A DNA stretch of 64,000 nt, taken from the NCBI RefSeq assembly GCF_003023845.1, contig NZ_PYFT01000001.1:558001-622000 (forward strand), given 5' to 3'. Shown here in pieces: positions 44,711 through 54,716 of the stretch. The position numbers were made by a program, and so were the translations under genes. The notes beneath the pieces were generated by a model. The model did no database searches, was not told the origin of the DNA, and was given only the letters and a program-made list of their open reading frames with translations. The stretch comes from Adhaeribacter arboris. Lineage in GTDB: Bacteria; Bacteroidota; Bacteroidia; Cytophagales; Hymenobacteraceae. Every line of letters begins with the position of its first letter. The stretch's first letter is position 1.

Positions 44711-45841
44711 ATGAAAATGGCAATTGATTGTAGGGCTTTAAGAAACGCTCCTTCCGGAATCCCAAATTTCTTAGTGGCTTCTATCAATGAGTTTTCGAGG
44801 TGTTTTACTAATTGGGAATTTTTTCTTTTATCCAACGAAGAATTTCATCCGGAAATAGCTAAACAGATAATTTACCGTGCTAATGTTAAAGTAATTATTG
44901 AGCCTTTACTATTATTTAAAAAGGTTTCTTTCTTATGGTTGTTAACCAAAGCAAATTTTATTGTTAACAAAATTAAACCCGATTTATACTGGTCGCCCGC
45001 TTTTTTATTACCCCCTTTTTTACGCAACGAAATACAAACGCTTGTAACTGTTCATGATATTGTTAACAAGGAATTCAAAAGTACTATGTCCTTAATCGGA
45101 AGAATTTACGCGCATCTGTTGCAAGATTATTCTATTAATAAAGCAGATAAATTGTGGGCAAATTCTTATTACACTACCCATTCCATAAAAAAATATTATA
45201 AAGCCAGAAATAGTAAAGACATATTTACAGGTTTTTTCATTAATAAAACCTTATTTAAACCAATTACCGTTTCACCCGAAGAAAAGGCTGAGCTTTTAAA
45301 CAAGTATAAAGTAAATTCTAAATTTATTTTATTTGTAGGTACCCTGGAGCCCCGGAAAAATTTAGAGTTTCTTTTGAAATTAATGCCTTCTATTAAGCAT
45401 TTAGAAGTTAAATTGCTGGTAGTTGGAGCAAAAGGGTGGGGCAATACAAAAATCAGTAGTATTGTAGAGAGTAAAGATTACCCTTCAGAAAATGTACTAT
45501 TTCTGGGCTTTGTTCCTACTGAAGATTTAATTAAATTATATAATCTTGCCTCTGTTTTTATTTCAACATCGCTTAACGAAGGCTTTGGGATGCCCCAATT
45601 AGAAGCAATGGCTTGTGGCTGCCCGGTAATTACACCCCATAATTCAGCAATGATTGAGGTGGTGGAAGGAGCAGGAGAAACGGTACGCTCCTGGTATGTA
45701 AACGATTGGGTAAACGCAATCACTAAAGTGCTTTCAAACCGCGAAGGATATAGCTTGAAAGGCTTAGAGCGCAGTAAGCAATATGAAGCAGAGTTAGTAT
45801 TAAAACAGTTATTTTCTTATATAAACAATGAGAAAAGTTAA
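44711..45841 (+). CDS. glycosyltransferase family 4 protein
   Basis: This 376-residue GT4 enzyme has TVHDIVNKEFK, FVGTLEPRKNLEFLL and the C-terminal NEGFGMPQLEAMACGCPV, in which acidic Glu residues contact the donor. It follows the previous GT by 34 bases and is strongly AT-rich. It is likely soluble and associated with the inner face of the membrane. The sugar is unknown. Confidence 0.9.
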   Translation: MKMAIDCRALRNAPSGIPNFLVASINEFSRCFTNWEFFLLSNEEFHPEIAKQIIYRANVKVIIEPLLLFKKVSFLWLLTKANFIVNKIKPDLYWSPAFLLPPFLRNEIQTLVTVHDIVNKEFKSTMSLIGRIYAHLLQDYSINKADKLWANSYYTTHSIKKYYKARNSKDIFTGFFINKTLFKPITVSPEEKAELLNKYKVNSKFILFVGTLEPRKNLEFLLKLMPSIKHLEVKLLVVGAKGWGNTKISSIVESKDYPSENVLFLGFVPTEDLIKLYNLASVFISTSLNEGFGMPQLEAMACGCPVITPHNSAMIEVVEGAGETVRSWYVNDWVNAITKVLSNREGYSLKGLERSKQYEAELVLKQLFSYINNEKS

Positions 45842-45888
45842 GTTATATCATTTGTATATAAATTATTAAAACTCATAATAATTAAAGG

Positions 45889-47169
45889 GTGAAATTAATT
45901 TTAAATAAACGTGAGTTAGCATTAGTAGCATTTACAATCTTCTGTTTTATTTCTTTTCAATTAACAGAAATAAAATTTTACAATATAAAAATTAACGAAT
46001 TACTAGCCCTTCTTTGTTTACCATTTCTGCTTTATAACATAAAGACTTTAAATAAATATGTAATTTATTTTTTATTGTTTTTTTGTTTCTTATTAATCAC
46101 AACAGTTATTCAAAATAATTTTCAAACGTTTTACTTTGATATTGAAAGCTTAAGTATTTTAAGAAAGCCTTATTTTATTAGTATATCCAGATTTCTGGAA
46201 TTGATTTCTTGTTTAGTATTTGCAGTAATAGTTTACAAAACAATTAATTACTTAAGAGACAATCAGGTAAGTTTAAAAGTAATAATTAATTCGGTTTTAT
46301 TGTTAAATTTTTATTTTGCCTTATTTCTCCTGTTTGCCTCTTTATTTTATTACTTAAATATTTTTTCTTACAGAGAATCAACCATTATTTACGATACTAC
46401 TCCTTACTTGCCTACTTATACCTTACGATTAAGAGGATATTATGTAGAAGGCGGGCCTTTAGGTTTAATGTTTGCTTTTCTTTTTTGCCTTTCTACTTTA
46501 GTAAACAAAAAAGAATATCTTCAGAAATCTGTTTATATACTAATAATACTTTTAGCCCAATCTAAGGCCGGAATGATTGCTGTTTTGGGATGGCTTTCAT
46601 TTGAATTTTACAGAAAATTCAGGCATACCAAGCTGATGAAATATATTATATTTTTGCTTGTTCTTCCTGTTTTTCTGTTTCTCTCCTATAAAATAGCCAG
46701 CGGGTATGTAATAACTCTTAAAAACTTTGAGCAACAATTATTAGATAGAGAAAAAGATGAAACCCTAATTATGGGTCGTACAGCCGCTATTAAAATTGCT
46801 CCGAAAATGGTAGCGCACCATCCATTATTAGGTATAGGTTTAGGAAATTACTCATTAGTTAGAAATGATCCTAATTACCTTAATGGTATGCCTCCCGTGC
46901 AAGGATGGGACTTGCCCGGATTAGGAGGAATAATAACCTTATTAATTGAAAACGGAGTTATTGGGTTTGTTTTGTTTATCTTTCTTTTATGGCAAATCTA
47001 TAAAAGATATGCCCCTTACTCACTTATATCTCAAGATGCAATTATCATATTCTGTCTGATTTGTTTGTTGGGGATACAGCTTCAATTTTTATATATCTGG
47101 TTTTTAATTGGCTTAGCCTTAGCAGCTCCGGATGCTATAGAAGAGAATTTAGCAAATGAAGAGGAATGA
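45889..47169 (+). CDS. O-antigen polymerase/ligase family protein (Wzy-like)
   Basis: This 426-residue polytopic protein has about 11-12 hydrophobic segments and the Wzy_C-type periplasmic loop with HPLLGIGLGNYSLVRND. It begins with GTG at 45889, with an AAAGG just upstream. It should polymerise repeat units or ligate the polymer at the periplasmic face. A second such protein is encoded at 48.3 kb, so one of the two is likely polymerase and the other ligase. Its stop overlaps the start of the next glycosyltransferase gene by 14 bases. Confidence 0.78.
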   Translation: MKLILNKRELALVAFTIFCFISFQLTEIKFYNIKINELLALLCLPFLLYNIKTLNKYVIYFLLFFCFLLITTVIQNNFQTFYFDIESLSILRKPYFISISRFLELISCLVFAVIVYKTINYLRDNQVSLKVIINSVLLLNFYFALFLLFASLFYYLNIFSYRESTIIYDTTPYLPTYTLRLRGYYVEGGPLGLMFAFLFCLSTLVNKKEYLQKSVYILIILLAQSKAGMIAVLGWLSFEFYRKFRHTKLMKYIIFLLVLPVFLFLSYKIASGYVITLKNFEQQLLDREKDETLIMGRTAAIKIAPKMVAHHPLLGIGLGNYSLVRNDPNYLNGMPPVQGWDLPGLGGIITLLIENGVIGFVLFIFLLWQIYKRYAPYSLISQDAIIIFCLICLLGIQLQFLYIWFLIGLALAAPDAIEENLANEEE

Positions 47170-48274
47170 TAAACCTTTGATGGTAATTGATGCCAGATTA
47201 ATTGACACTTCTGGTATAGGAACAGTTTGCCAGAATGTAATTCCTTTACTAAAAAGTAAATTTGATATTATTTTATTGGGTAAACGTGCTGTATTGCAAC
47301 AATTTAGTTGGATAGATTCCATTCAAATAATTGAATTCGCTACAAAAATTTATTCTTTAAAAGAGCAATTAGATTTTTTTAGTAAAATTCCTTTGTGCGA
47401 TTACTTTCTTTCGCCGCATTACAATGTGCCGCTTTTACCCATCAGAGCAAAAAAAAGAATTACTATCATTCATGATGTGAATCATATTGCTCTGGCTGCT
47501 AATTTCAGTATTATGAAAAGATTATACGCAAAATGGATTCTGGCAAGTGCATTAAAGTTATCTGATATAATTTTTACCGTATCAAGTTTTTCAAAATCAG
47601 AGATTGTTAAATTCTTTGGTGTAAAAGAAGATAGAATAAACACTATTCCGCTGGGAGTTGATAAATCCATTTTCAAAACTTATAGCATATCTGAAAAGCA
47701 AAGTATTCAAATTAAGTACAAGCTACCAGAGAAGTTTATTCTGTATGTTGGTAATGTGAAGCCGCATAAAAACTTAATAACTTTAATAAAAGCATTTGCT
47801 TTGTTAAAAGCTGAAAGTTTTGGTGAAATAGATAAGTTGGTAATTGTTGGTAAAAAAGAAGGCTTTATTACTAATGACTTGAATTTAGATAATGAAATAG
47901 AACGCTTGCAACTAAGGGATGCAATTATTTTTACCGGATTTGTAGAAAGTCAAGACTTACCTGTAATTTACAATCTCGCTGATTTATTTGTTTTTCCATC
48001 TTTTTACGAGGGTTATGGGTTACCGCCCATTGAGGCTATGGCATGTGGTTGTCCCGTTTTGGTATCAAATGTTTCCAGTTTGCCGGAAGTATGTAAAGAG
48101 GCAGCTCTGTATTTTAATCCTTATGATTTGGAAGAGTTAGCTCAATCTATTCATTTAATTTTAAATGATAAATTAAAGCAAGAAGAATTACGGACAAAAG
48201 GATTTTACTTAACAGCTAATTATAACTGGCAGAATACGGCGAATAGGATGGAAGAAATTATTTTAACTAACTAA
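47156..48274 (+). CDS. glycosyltransferase family 4 protein
   Basis: This 372-residue GT4 enzyme has TIIHDVNHIALA, YVGNVKPHKNLITLIKAF (about 199-216) and FPSFYEGYGLPPIEAMACG, the retaining GT4 donor-site region. Its start overlaps the upstream ligase gene by 14 bases. It is similar in layout to the enzyme at 44.7 kb but clearly a different sequence. Confidence 0.9.
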   Translation: MKRNDKPLMVIDARLIDTSGIGTVCQNVIPLLKSKFDIILLGKRAVLQQFSWIDSIQIIEFATKIYSLKEQLDFFSKIPLCDYFLSPHYNVPLLPIRAKKRITIIHDVNHIALAANFSIMKRLYAKWILASALKLSDIIFTVSSFSKSEIVKFFGVKEDRINTIPLGVDKSIFKTYSISEKQSIQIKYKLPEKFILYVGNVKPHKNLITLIKAFALLKAESFGEIDKLVIVGKKEGFITNDLNLDNEIERLQLRDAIIFTGFVESQDLPVIYNLADLFVFPSFYEGYGLPPIEAMACGCPVLVSNVSSLPEVCKEAALYFNPYDLEELAQSIHLILNDKLKQEELRTKGFYLTANYNWQNTANRMEEIILTN

Positions 48275-48281
48275 AGGATTT

Positions 48282-49535
48282 ATGATTTTAAAATTTCGCA
48301 ATTATAAAGTTTTATACGAAATTAATTTAATATTGATTGCTCTCTTGCTTCCTTTTACTGAATACTTTTCTATTCAGTTTGTGAGCATTAGTATAATTTT
48401 ATTGCTGTTAGGTTGGTTGCTTTTTAACGGTAAATCTAAATTTTTTACCCTTACCAAATCTGAGAAACTAGTTTTATTTTTGTTTATACTTTTTTACTTA
48501 ATTAATCTTAGTGGTTTATTCAGGGGCGGAAGTAGTATTGCGGAGAAAGTTTTAATAAAGAAGTTAGCTCTTTTATTATTACCTGTTATTATAGCCACCG
48601 GCCCCGGTTTAACACTTCTTCAAATCAAGCGAATCATATTTTGTTTTATCTTTAGTTTATCAATTAGTACTCTTCCTACTTATTCTATAGGTATTAACAA
48701 TCTGTTAGCACCTCAAAACGATCTTAATGATCTAGCTGATGTCTTATTAATTCATCGTCCGTATTTTGGGTTGTTTTGTGCCTTTTCTGTGATTGCTCTT
48801 TTAATTTTATTCAGAGTTAAAGACAAGCTTTTTATTAAGCTGGCTAGTTTTATAATAATAGTTTATCTATTGTTTTTTGCCGGTATTATTTATGCCAAAA
48901 TGGCTCTGATTTCATTTTCTATAACTGTTGTTCTATCTGGTTTGGTGTGGCTTTTATATAAGCGGTTCTATATTTATTCTTTACTTTTAACTGCCATACT
49001 AATAATGGGGGCCTTGTTAGTTTATCAAAAAACGCCTTCTATAAAAAATAATATCAGCAATGTGCTGGCAGGCAAAGACTTCTCTTTTAATGATTACAAT
49101 ATATTGGTAGTAGGAAGCATAAATACCCGATACGTAAATTGGGGTTGTGCCTTCAAAGTATTAAACACCGATAATAATTGGCTCTATGGTGTAGGATCGG
49201 GCAACTCTCAGAATAAACTGCAAGAATGTTATAAAACAAGGAATTTATGGGTTTATGAAAGTAAAATGAATTCTCATAATCAGTTTATAGAAGAAACGCT
49301 GTATAACGGCCTTGGCGGATTTATTATCTTTTTAAGTAGTTTACTGTTGCCCGGAATAATTTCTTTTAAAAGAGGTAATTTTTTGCATTTATCCTTTCTG
49401 ATTTTATTTACCCTTTGTTGTTTAACCGAAAGTATTCTGTCGAGGCAAGTTGGGATTATATTTTATTCTTTCTTTAACTCCATTTTATTCTTTAATTTTA
49501 AAAATAATCCAGAAAGTATAACCTTACATGAATAG
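48282..49535 (+). CDS. O-antigen ligase family protein
   Basis: This 417-residue polytopic protein has about 10-12 hydrophobic segments. The large periplasmic loop carries NWLYGVGSGNSQNKLQ and SHNQFIEETLYNGLGG, where the HNxxxE pattern is the WaaL/O-antigen-ligase hallmark. It would join polymer to lipid or polymerise it. It starts eight bases after the preceding GT4 gene and overlaps the next gene by eight bases. Confidence 0.82.
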   Translation: MILKFRNYKVLYEINLILIALLLPFTEYFSIQFVSISIILLLLGWLLFNGKSKFFTLTKSEKLVLFLFILFYLINLSGLFRGGSSIAEKVLIKKLALLLLPVIIATGPGLTLLQIKRIIFCFIFSLSISTLPTYSIGINNLLAPQNDLNDLADVLLIHRPYFGLFCAFSVIALLILFRVKDKLFIKLASFIIIVYLLFFAGIIYAKMALISFSITVVLSGLVWLLYKRFYIYSLLLTAILIMGALLVYQKTPSIKNNISNVLAGKDFSFNDYNILVVGSINTRYVNWGCAFKVLNTDNNWLYGVGSGNSQNKLQECYKTRNLWVYESKMNSHNQFIEETLYNGLGGFIIFLSSLLLPGIISFKRGNFLHLSFLILFTLCCLTESILSRQVGIIFYSFFNSILFFNFKNNPESITLHE

Positions 49536-50334
49536 GAGAGTTGCCTTAGCTAAGCATTGGTTTTTAAATAGTAAAAACGATATTTCTTTTGCCGAATTAT
49601 TGTCAAAAGTTTTTGAAAAAACCTGTGACTTAAAAGCTAAACCCTTTATTTCAGAAATACTGCATGAAAATGGACAATATATAGTTGATATAAAAAATAT
49701 TGGCGTTTTATATTATCCGGATAATATGCCTGTTAAGTCTTTATACCAGGTAATTACCGAAAGTACAGATAAAAAGCAATGGCATTATTACGAGATTCCG
49801 GAAACCCAGGTAGTCAAGTCAGATGTGGTAGTGGATTGTGGTGCAGCCGAAGGATTATTTAGTTTAATAGTTGCGAATAGGTGCGCAAAAGTTTACGCAA
49901 TAGAACCGCTACCTTCCTTTATTCATTCACTGAAATTAACCTTTGCCAAATTTCAAAATGTAGAAATAATTGCCTGTGCTTTGTCTGATAAAAGCGGTAA
50001 TGCTTTTATGAACGACCACGATATTTCTTCGGCTATAAGTGATAAGGGAAATGTACCTATTAAAATAGAAACAATTGATAATTTGTTTTTTAATAAAGGA
50101 ATTAAAATAGATTATTTAAAAGCTGATTTGGAAGGATACGAAATGGATATGCTAAAAGGAGCGACAAAAACCATTGAGCAATCCAGGCCAAAAGTGGCAA
50201 TAACTACTTATCACAAAGCAGAACATGCCAATCAAATCAGAGAATTTTTACTAAAAATCCATCCTGATTATAAAATTAAGGTTAAAGGTATTGAAGAAAG
50301 AGCGGGAGCTCCCGTAATGCTGCATACGTGGTAA
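49528..50334 (+). CDS. FkbM family methyltransferase
   Basis: This 268-residue protein has the FkbM domain from about residue 108, with VVDCGAAEGLFSLIV (SAM-binding), YAIEPLPSF and IDYLKADLEGYEMDMLKGA. The N-terminal 100 residues are not recognised. It is AT-rich like its upstream neighbours and overlaps the ligase gene by eight bases. It is expected to O-methylate a sugar of the polymer. Confidence 0.85.
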   Translation: MNRRVALAKHWFLNSKNDISFAELLSKVFEKTCDLKAKPFISEILHENGQYIVDIKNIGVLYYPDNMPVKSLYQVITESTDKKQWHYYEIPETQVVKSDVVVDCGAAEGLFSLIVANRCAKVYAIEPLPSFIHSLKLTFAKFQNVEIIACALSDKSGNAFMNDHDISSAISDKGNVPIKIETIDNLFFNKGIKIDYLKADLEGYEMDMLKGATKTIEQSRPKVAITTYHKAEHANQIREFLLKIHPDYKIKVKGIEERAGAPVMLHTW

Positions 50335-50510
50335 TGTAAAGAGTTATATAAAGATTTTTTTCTTCATTATTAACATTATTTATTTCTAAGATAGCCGCTT
50401 TATTAACTTTTATACATCGTTCTTATTCTCTATCAATTTAAATGTATGTGTATGAGGCATGGAGCAAGTTCTTAGTTATTAAGTTTATAAAAGATTAAAG
50501 CAAAGTTTTA

Positions 50511-51653
50511 ATGAAATTAGCCATTGTGCACGATGATTTAATGCGGCGTGGTGGAGCAGAACAGGTAGCACGGTGTTTTCATTATGCTTTTCCGAAAGCG
50601 CCTATTTTTACTTTGGCTTATGATCCGGAAAGTACGTATCCGGATTTTAAAAATTGTAAAGTAATTACTTCCTGGTATCAGAAGCTGGCCAAAGACGAAA
50701 ACAAAATGAAAAAGCTGTTTTTTCCTTTTGGCCTTATGGCCATGCATCAGGTAGATGTAACCGGGTTTGACGTTGTTCTACTATCTTCTACCTATTGTGC
50801 TAAATACATTAAAGTCTCTCCCGAAGCCCTAGTTATTAATTATTGTCACCAACCTTTCCGGCTTGCTTGGTACCCGGAATCTTATGCGGAATTTGTTCAG
50901 GCTAAAGGCTTTAAGAAATTAATGCTAATGTCTATTATTGCCATTCTTCAGCATTACGATTTTAAAGCGGCTCAGCGCACTAACTACTTTATTGCTAACA
51001 CCCTTGAAACCAGTTATAAGATTAAAGATAAATATAAGGTAGAAGAAGAAATTGAAGTGATATATCCTCCGGTTAGTAGCAAACAATTCTACGTGGCTTC
51101 GGAGCCAAAAAACTACTACTTAATGGTGACCCGGTTAGAATATTACAAAAGGGTTGACCTGGCGATTGAAGCTTTTAACCAATTAGGCTTACCCCTTATA
51201 ATTGTAGGTACAGGTACAAAAGAAAGCGAACTAAAAAGTAAGTCAAAAAATAATATTCAATTTAAAAGTGGGTTATCCGGTTCGGAGTTAAGTAAGCTCT
51301 ATGCAGAATGCCGGGCGTTAGTGTTCCCGCAGCACGAAGATTTTGGAATTACCCCATTAGAAGCCAATGCTTCGGGTAGGCCCGTTATCGCGTACGGTGC
51401 CGGGGGAGTTTTAAGCACGATGATACCTTTGAAAGATGCAATTCAAAAAAGTACGGCTATTTTCTTTCAGGAACAAAGTGTGGAGGCTTTGCGGCAAGCC
51501 GTAAAAATAATGGAAGATATTTATTTGGATTTCAATCCTGACTTTATCCGTAAAAATGCCTCCCGGTTTGAGGAAGAAGCTTTTATAGAAGCTATTCAGA
51601 GTTTTGTTAAAACTAAATACCAGAATATTTGCAAAAGCTTTATTAAGAGCTAA
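50511..51653 (+). CDS. glycosyltransferase family 4 protein (WbaZ-like)
   Basis: This 380-residue GT4 enzyme starts KLAIVHDDLMRRGGAEQVARCF, a common opening of mannosyl- and rhamnosyl-type transferases of the WbaZ group. MVTRLEYYKRVDLAIEAF (about 205-222) is followed by FPQHEDFGITPLEANASGRPV (about 275-295), the donor-site acidic motif. A gap of 176 bases separates it from the previous gene. It is compositionally closer to the following transferase than to the AT-rich block. Confidence 0.9.
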   Translation: MKLAIVHDDLMRRGGAEQVARCFHYAFPKAPIFTLAYDPESTYPDFKNCKVITSWYQKLAKDENKMKKLFFPFGLMAMHQVDVTGFDVVLLSSTYCAKYIKVSPEALVINYCHQPFRLAWYPESYAEFVQAKGFKKLMLMSIIAILQHYDFKAAQRTNYFIANTLETSYKIKDKYKVEEEIEVIYPPVSSKQFYVASEPKNYYLMVTRLEYYKRVDLAIEAFNQLGLPLIIVGTGTKESELKSKSKNNIQFKSGLSGSELSKLYAECRALVFPQHEDFGITPLEANASGRPVIAYGAGGVLSTMIPLKDAIQKSTAIFFQEQSVEALRQAVKIMEDIYLDFNPDFIRKNASRFEEEAFIEAIQSFVKTKYQNICKSFIKS

Positions 51654-51689
51654 TTAAAAATCATTTCGAACACTAAGGCAATTTTTTAA

Positions 51690-51697
51690 TAGATTTG
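51690..51697 (+). promoter_or_regulatory. possible -7 box upstream of the initiating sugar transferase
   Basis: TAGATTTG matches TAnnTTTG and lies 25 bases before the ATG at 51723. No proper -33 TTTG is seen at 19-20 bases, so the call is tentative. Confidence 0.4.
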
Positions 51698-51722
51698 CCC
51701 AAAAAAGAGGTGTTTAACATTA

Positions 51723-53105
51723 ATGGCAGGCCAGAATCAGAAGTACATTAAATTAATAAATTCTTTAGGTGATTTAGTTTTACTAAACTTAGCAGCGCTG
51801 GCCGGGTACATAAGTCGTTTTAAAGGATTCGATAATTTTGTAGAATCTCAATTTTTAAGCTTATTATTGTATTGTAATCTCGCCTGGATAACCTCTGCCT
51901 CTATTTTAAATTCTTACAATATCAAGCGGGTAACCCGGGTTACATCTATTATAAGTAATCTTATTAAACAAGTTATTTTATATATCTTGTTAGTAGAAGC
52001 TTCCTTAAACATCACCAAACCTTACTTTTTCTCCCGACAATTCCTTACTTACTCTTACCTGTATTTAACCATTCTGATGGTTAGCTGGCGGGTAGGTCTT
52101 ACTTATTTGTTAAAATACCATCGCATAAAAGGGGGTAACTTTAAAAAAGTAGTTATTGCGGGTTATGGTAAGGCTTCTAACCAACTACGAAAATATTTTG
52201 AATCCCGCCCCGATACAGGTTACCGGTTCTTAGGGTTTTTTGATGATAATTCGAAACATACGAGCAAATACTTAGGGCAAATTGAGGAGCTGGAAGAATA
52301 CGTGCTGCATAATGAAGTAGATGAAATTTACTGCTCGGCTTTTGAACTCAACAGCAACCAGGTAACCAATATTATTGATTTTGCCGAAGATAATTTGATC
52401 CGCCTAAAATTTATTCCGGAAGCTAACTTAATTCAATCGCGCAAGTTAGAAGTAGATTTTTATGATTTACTTCCTATTATGAATCTCCGTCCTATTCCGC
52501 TGGATGATTCTTTCAATATGGTAGTGAAAAGGGCCTTTGATATAGTATTCTCGTTTTTAGTAATTGTGTTTATTCTTTCTTGGCTTATACCAATCATAGG
52601 ATTGTTGATAAAATTGGATTCCAAAGGACCAATTTTATTTAAGCAATTACGAAATGGACGGGATAATAAACCTTTTGTTTGTTATAAATTTAGAAGTATG
52701 CGGTTGAATGAAGAGGCAGATACCAAACAAGCAACTAAAGGCGATGACAGAGTTACAAAAATAGGCCAGTTTTTAAGGAAATCTAATTTAGATGAGTTGC
52801 CGCAGTTTTTTAATGTTTTGTTGGGGCATATGTCGGTGGTAGGACCCAGACCGCACCCAGTAAAATTAAACGAAACGTACCGGCGATTAATCGGGCGCTA
52901 CATGTCGCGGCATTTAATTAAACCTGGGGTAACCGGCTTGGCGCAAGTAAAAGGATACCGCGGGGAAACCTCCGAGCCGCACCAAATGAAGAATAGAATA
53001 AAGATTGACTTGTTTTACATTGAGAACTGGACTTTCTTACTGGATATTAAAATTATTATGTTAACCATCCATAACATGTTTAAAGGCGAAGAAAACGCTT
53101 TTTAA
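51723..53105 (+). CDS. polyprenyl glycosylphosphotransferase (initiating sugar transferase)
   Basis: This 460-residue protein has four N-terminal membrane segments (about residues 10-130), a Rossmann-like central domain with VVIAGYGKASNQLRKYF (about 141-157), one further membrane helix (about 274-295) and a C-terminal bacterial sugar transferase domain with KRAFDIVFSF, FKQLRNGRDNKPFVCYKFRSM and SNLDELPQFFNVLLG. It is the WcaJ-like enzyme that starts repeat-unit synthesis by moving a sugar phosphate to undecaprenyl phosphate. A terminator follows 13 bases later, so it is the last gene of the cluster. Confidence 0.92.
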   Translation: MAGQNQKYIKLINSLGDLVLLNLAALAGYISRFKGFDNFVESQFLSLLLYCNLAWITSASILNSYNIKRVTRVTSIISNLIKQVILYILLVEASLNITKPYFFSRQFLTYSYLYLTILMVSWRVGLTYLLKYHRIKGGNFKKVVIAGYGKASNQLRKYFESRPDTGYRFLGFFDDNSKHTSKYLGQIEELEEYVLHNEVDEIYCSAFELNSNQVTNIIDFAEDNLIRLKFIPEANLIQSRKLEVDFYDLLPIMNLRPIPLDDSFNMVVKRAFDIVFSFLVIVFILSWLIPIIGLLIKLDSKGPILFKQLRNGRDNKPFVCYKFRSMRLNEEADTKQATKGDDRVTKIGQFLRKSNLDELPQFFNVLLGHMSVVGPRPHPVKLNETYRRLIGRYMSRHLIKPGVTGLAQVKGYRGETSEPHQMKNRIKIDLFYIENWTFLLDIKIIMLTIHNMFKGEENAF

Positions 53106-53118
53106 ACGTAGTTAGCCC

Positions 53119-53162
53119 AAAAACAAAAAGCCGGAGTTGAGTAATTCCGGCTTTTTGTTTTT
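53119..53162 (+). terminator. rho-independent terminator at the end of the polysaccharide cluster
   Basis: A perfect 17-base inverted repeat (53119-53135 with 53146-53162), with core AAAGCCGGA and TCCGGCTTT and an A/T tail, lies 14 bases after the sugar transferase stop. Confidence 0.88.
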
Positions 53163-53288
53163 ATTAAAAATTATCAATTAACTGGACTAAATCCATTTAA
53201 TACTTTTGATGTTGCATTACGCAACAGGATAGAGTAACGCAGTGTTTTAATTAAAAAGTCTAATCTCTTGGTACTTGTGTCTCTTTAC

Positions 53289-54272
53289 TTACCCTTTTCG
53301 GTAAAGAACTTCTTTAACTGCTTTAACGGTACGTTCGATGTTAGGTAAGGAAGCTTCAATGAGAGTAGGAGCGTAAGGCAAAGGCACATCGCGGCAGGTA
53401 ACTCTTTTTACCGGAGCATCCAGGTAATCAAAAGCATTGTGCTGCACATGAAAAGCAATTTCCGAAGATATAGAGGCTAATGGCCAGGCTTCCTCTATTA
53501 CTACCAGCCGGTTGGTTTTCTTCACCGATTCAATTACGGTTTTATAATCAATCGGGCGGACGGTACGTAAATCAATTACCTCAGCAGATATATTTTCTTT
53601 TTGGAGTTCTTCGGCGGCGGCTAAAACAACTTTCATCATTTTACCAAACGATACTAAAGTTACCTCTTTGCCGGGGCGTTTTATATCAGCTACCCCGATA
53701 GGGATAATGTATTCGTCTTCGGGCACTTCGCCTTTGTCGCCGTACATTTGTTCCGATTCCATAAAAATAATTGGATCTTCGTCGCGGATAGAAGCTTTAA
53801 GTAAACCTTTGGCATCGGCCGGATTGCTGGGAACTACTACCTTTAAACCAGGACAGTTGGCGAACCAGTTTTCGAAATTCTGCGAGTGCTGCGAAGACAA
53901 CATGCCCGCACTACCAGTTGGTCCCCGAAAAACAATCGGCACCCGGTATTGCCCTCCCGACATCGACATCATTTTTGCCGCCGAGTTAATAATCTGATCA
54001 ATGGCTACCAGCGAGAAGTTAAAGGTCATAAATTCAACAATCGGGCGCAGGCCGTTCATGGCGGCACCAATACTTATTCCGGCAAAACCAAGTTCGGCAA
54101 TGGGAGTATCTATAATCCGTTGAGGACCAAACTCATCCAGCATTCCCTGACTTACTTTATAAGCTCCGTTGTATTCGGCTACTTCTTCGCCCATTAAAAA
54201 AATACTAGGGTCGCGCCGCATTTCTTCGGTCATGGCTTCGCGCAAAGCCTCTCTAAACTGAATTGTTCGCAT
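53289..54272 (-). CDS. pdhB: pyruvate dehydrogenase E1 component, beta subunit
   Basis: This 327-residue protein has the transketolase-like pyrimidine-binding domain, FLMGEEVAEYNGAYKVSQG (25-43), and IDTPIAELGFAGISIGAAM. A C-terminal transketolase domain includes VIDLRTVRPIDYKTVIESV. Its length is that of the E1 beta subunit of pyruvate or branched-chain dehydrogenases. The YNGAYKVSQGMLDEFG segment favours pyruvate. It acts in the cytosol with an alpha subunit (not in the window) to make acetyl-CoA. Confidence 0.92.
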   Translation of the reverse strand: MRTIQFREALREAMTEEMRRDPSIFLMGEEVAEYNGAYKVSQGMLDEFGPQRIIDTPIAELGFAGISIGAAMNGLRPIVEFMTFNFSLVAIDQIINSAAKMMSMSGGQYRVPIVFRGPTGSAGMLSSQHSQNFENWFANCPGLKVVVPSNPADAKGLLKASIRDEDPIIFMESEQMYGDKGEVPEDEYIIPIGVADIKRPGKEVTLVSFGKMMKVVLAAAEELQKENISAEVIDLRTVRPIDYKTVIESVKKTNRLVVIEEAWPLASISSEIAFHVQHNAFDYLDAPVKRVTCRDVPLPYAPTLIEASLPNIERTVKAVKEVLYRKG

Positions 54273-54716
54273 TTAAATTTTGTTTTATTCTAGCTAAGAT
54301 GATGTTACAAGCTCCTTCTGTTAGCTAATCCTAGAAAAATCAATTAAAATCCGGAAAGGCAACATTCGCTTTTTTAACAATCAAAACTACGTATTTTCTG
54401 AAATACTTACAGTATGTAGCCTTAAATTTTGTGATTAGTACGAAGAAAAAGCAAGTTACAGCCAGCCAAAACTTACTTTTATTTTATGCAGGAGCAATGC
54501 TTGACCCAAAGACAATGTGTCGGGGTATTCTGCAACCTTGTACCTGGTAAGTAGTACATACAATATACCTGGCAAAAGAACTTGATTCGTTTGGAAACTA
54601 AAATTATTCTTACCTGTTTTCCGTATTAGTAAACTAAAGCAGAAATAGTAGACGGAAAGCAGTAAGTAAAAATCGGGTTTTAGCTTTGTGTTTTATAGTA
54701 TAAATTTACAGTATAA
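54273..54716. other. 444-base intergenic region, nothing recognised
   Basis: This stretch lies between divergent genes and should contain promoters for both. One candidate -7 box is listed separately at 54681. No ORF with codon character, RNA gene, repeat or clear hairpin was found. A 20-codon ORF with four Cys near 54487 is too short to support. Confidence 0.5.
54681..54688 (+). promoter_or_regulatory. -7 box upstream of the PspC gene
   Basis: TAGCTTTG matches TAnnTTTG and lies 28 bases before the ATG at 54717. The position fits a short leader, but no clear -33 element precedes it. Confidence 0.45.

Noticed and set aside
53886-54197. Plus-strand ORF of about 100 codons opposite pdhB
   Set aside because: Antisense shadow of a conserved gene with no independent support.
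54487-54552. Small ORF with four cysteines in the pdhB-PspC gap
   Set aside because: About 20 codons, no ribosome-binding site and no supporting similarity.
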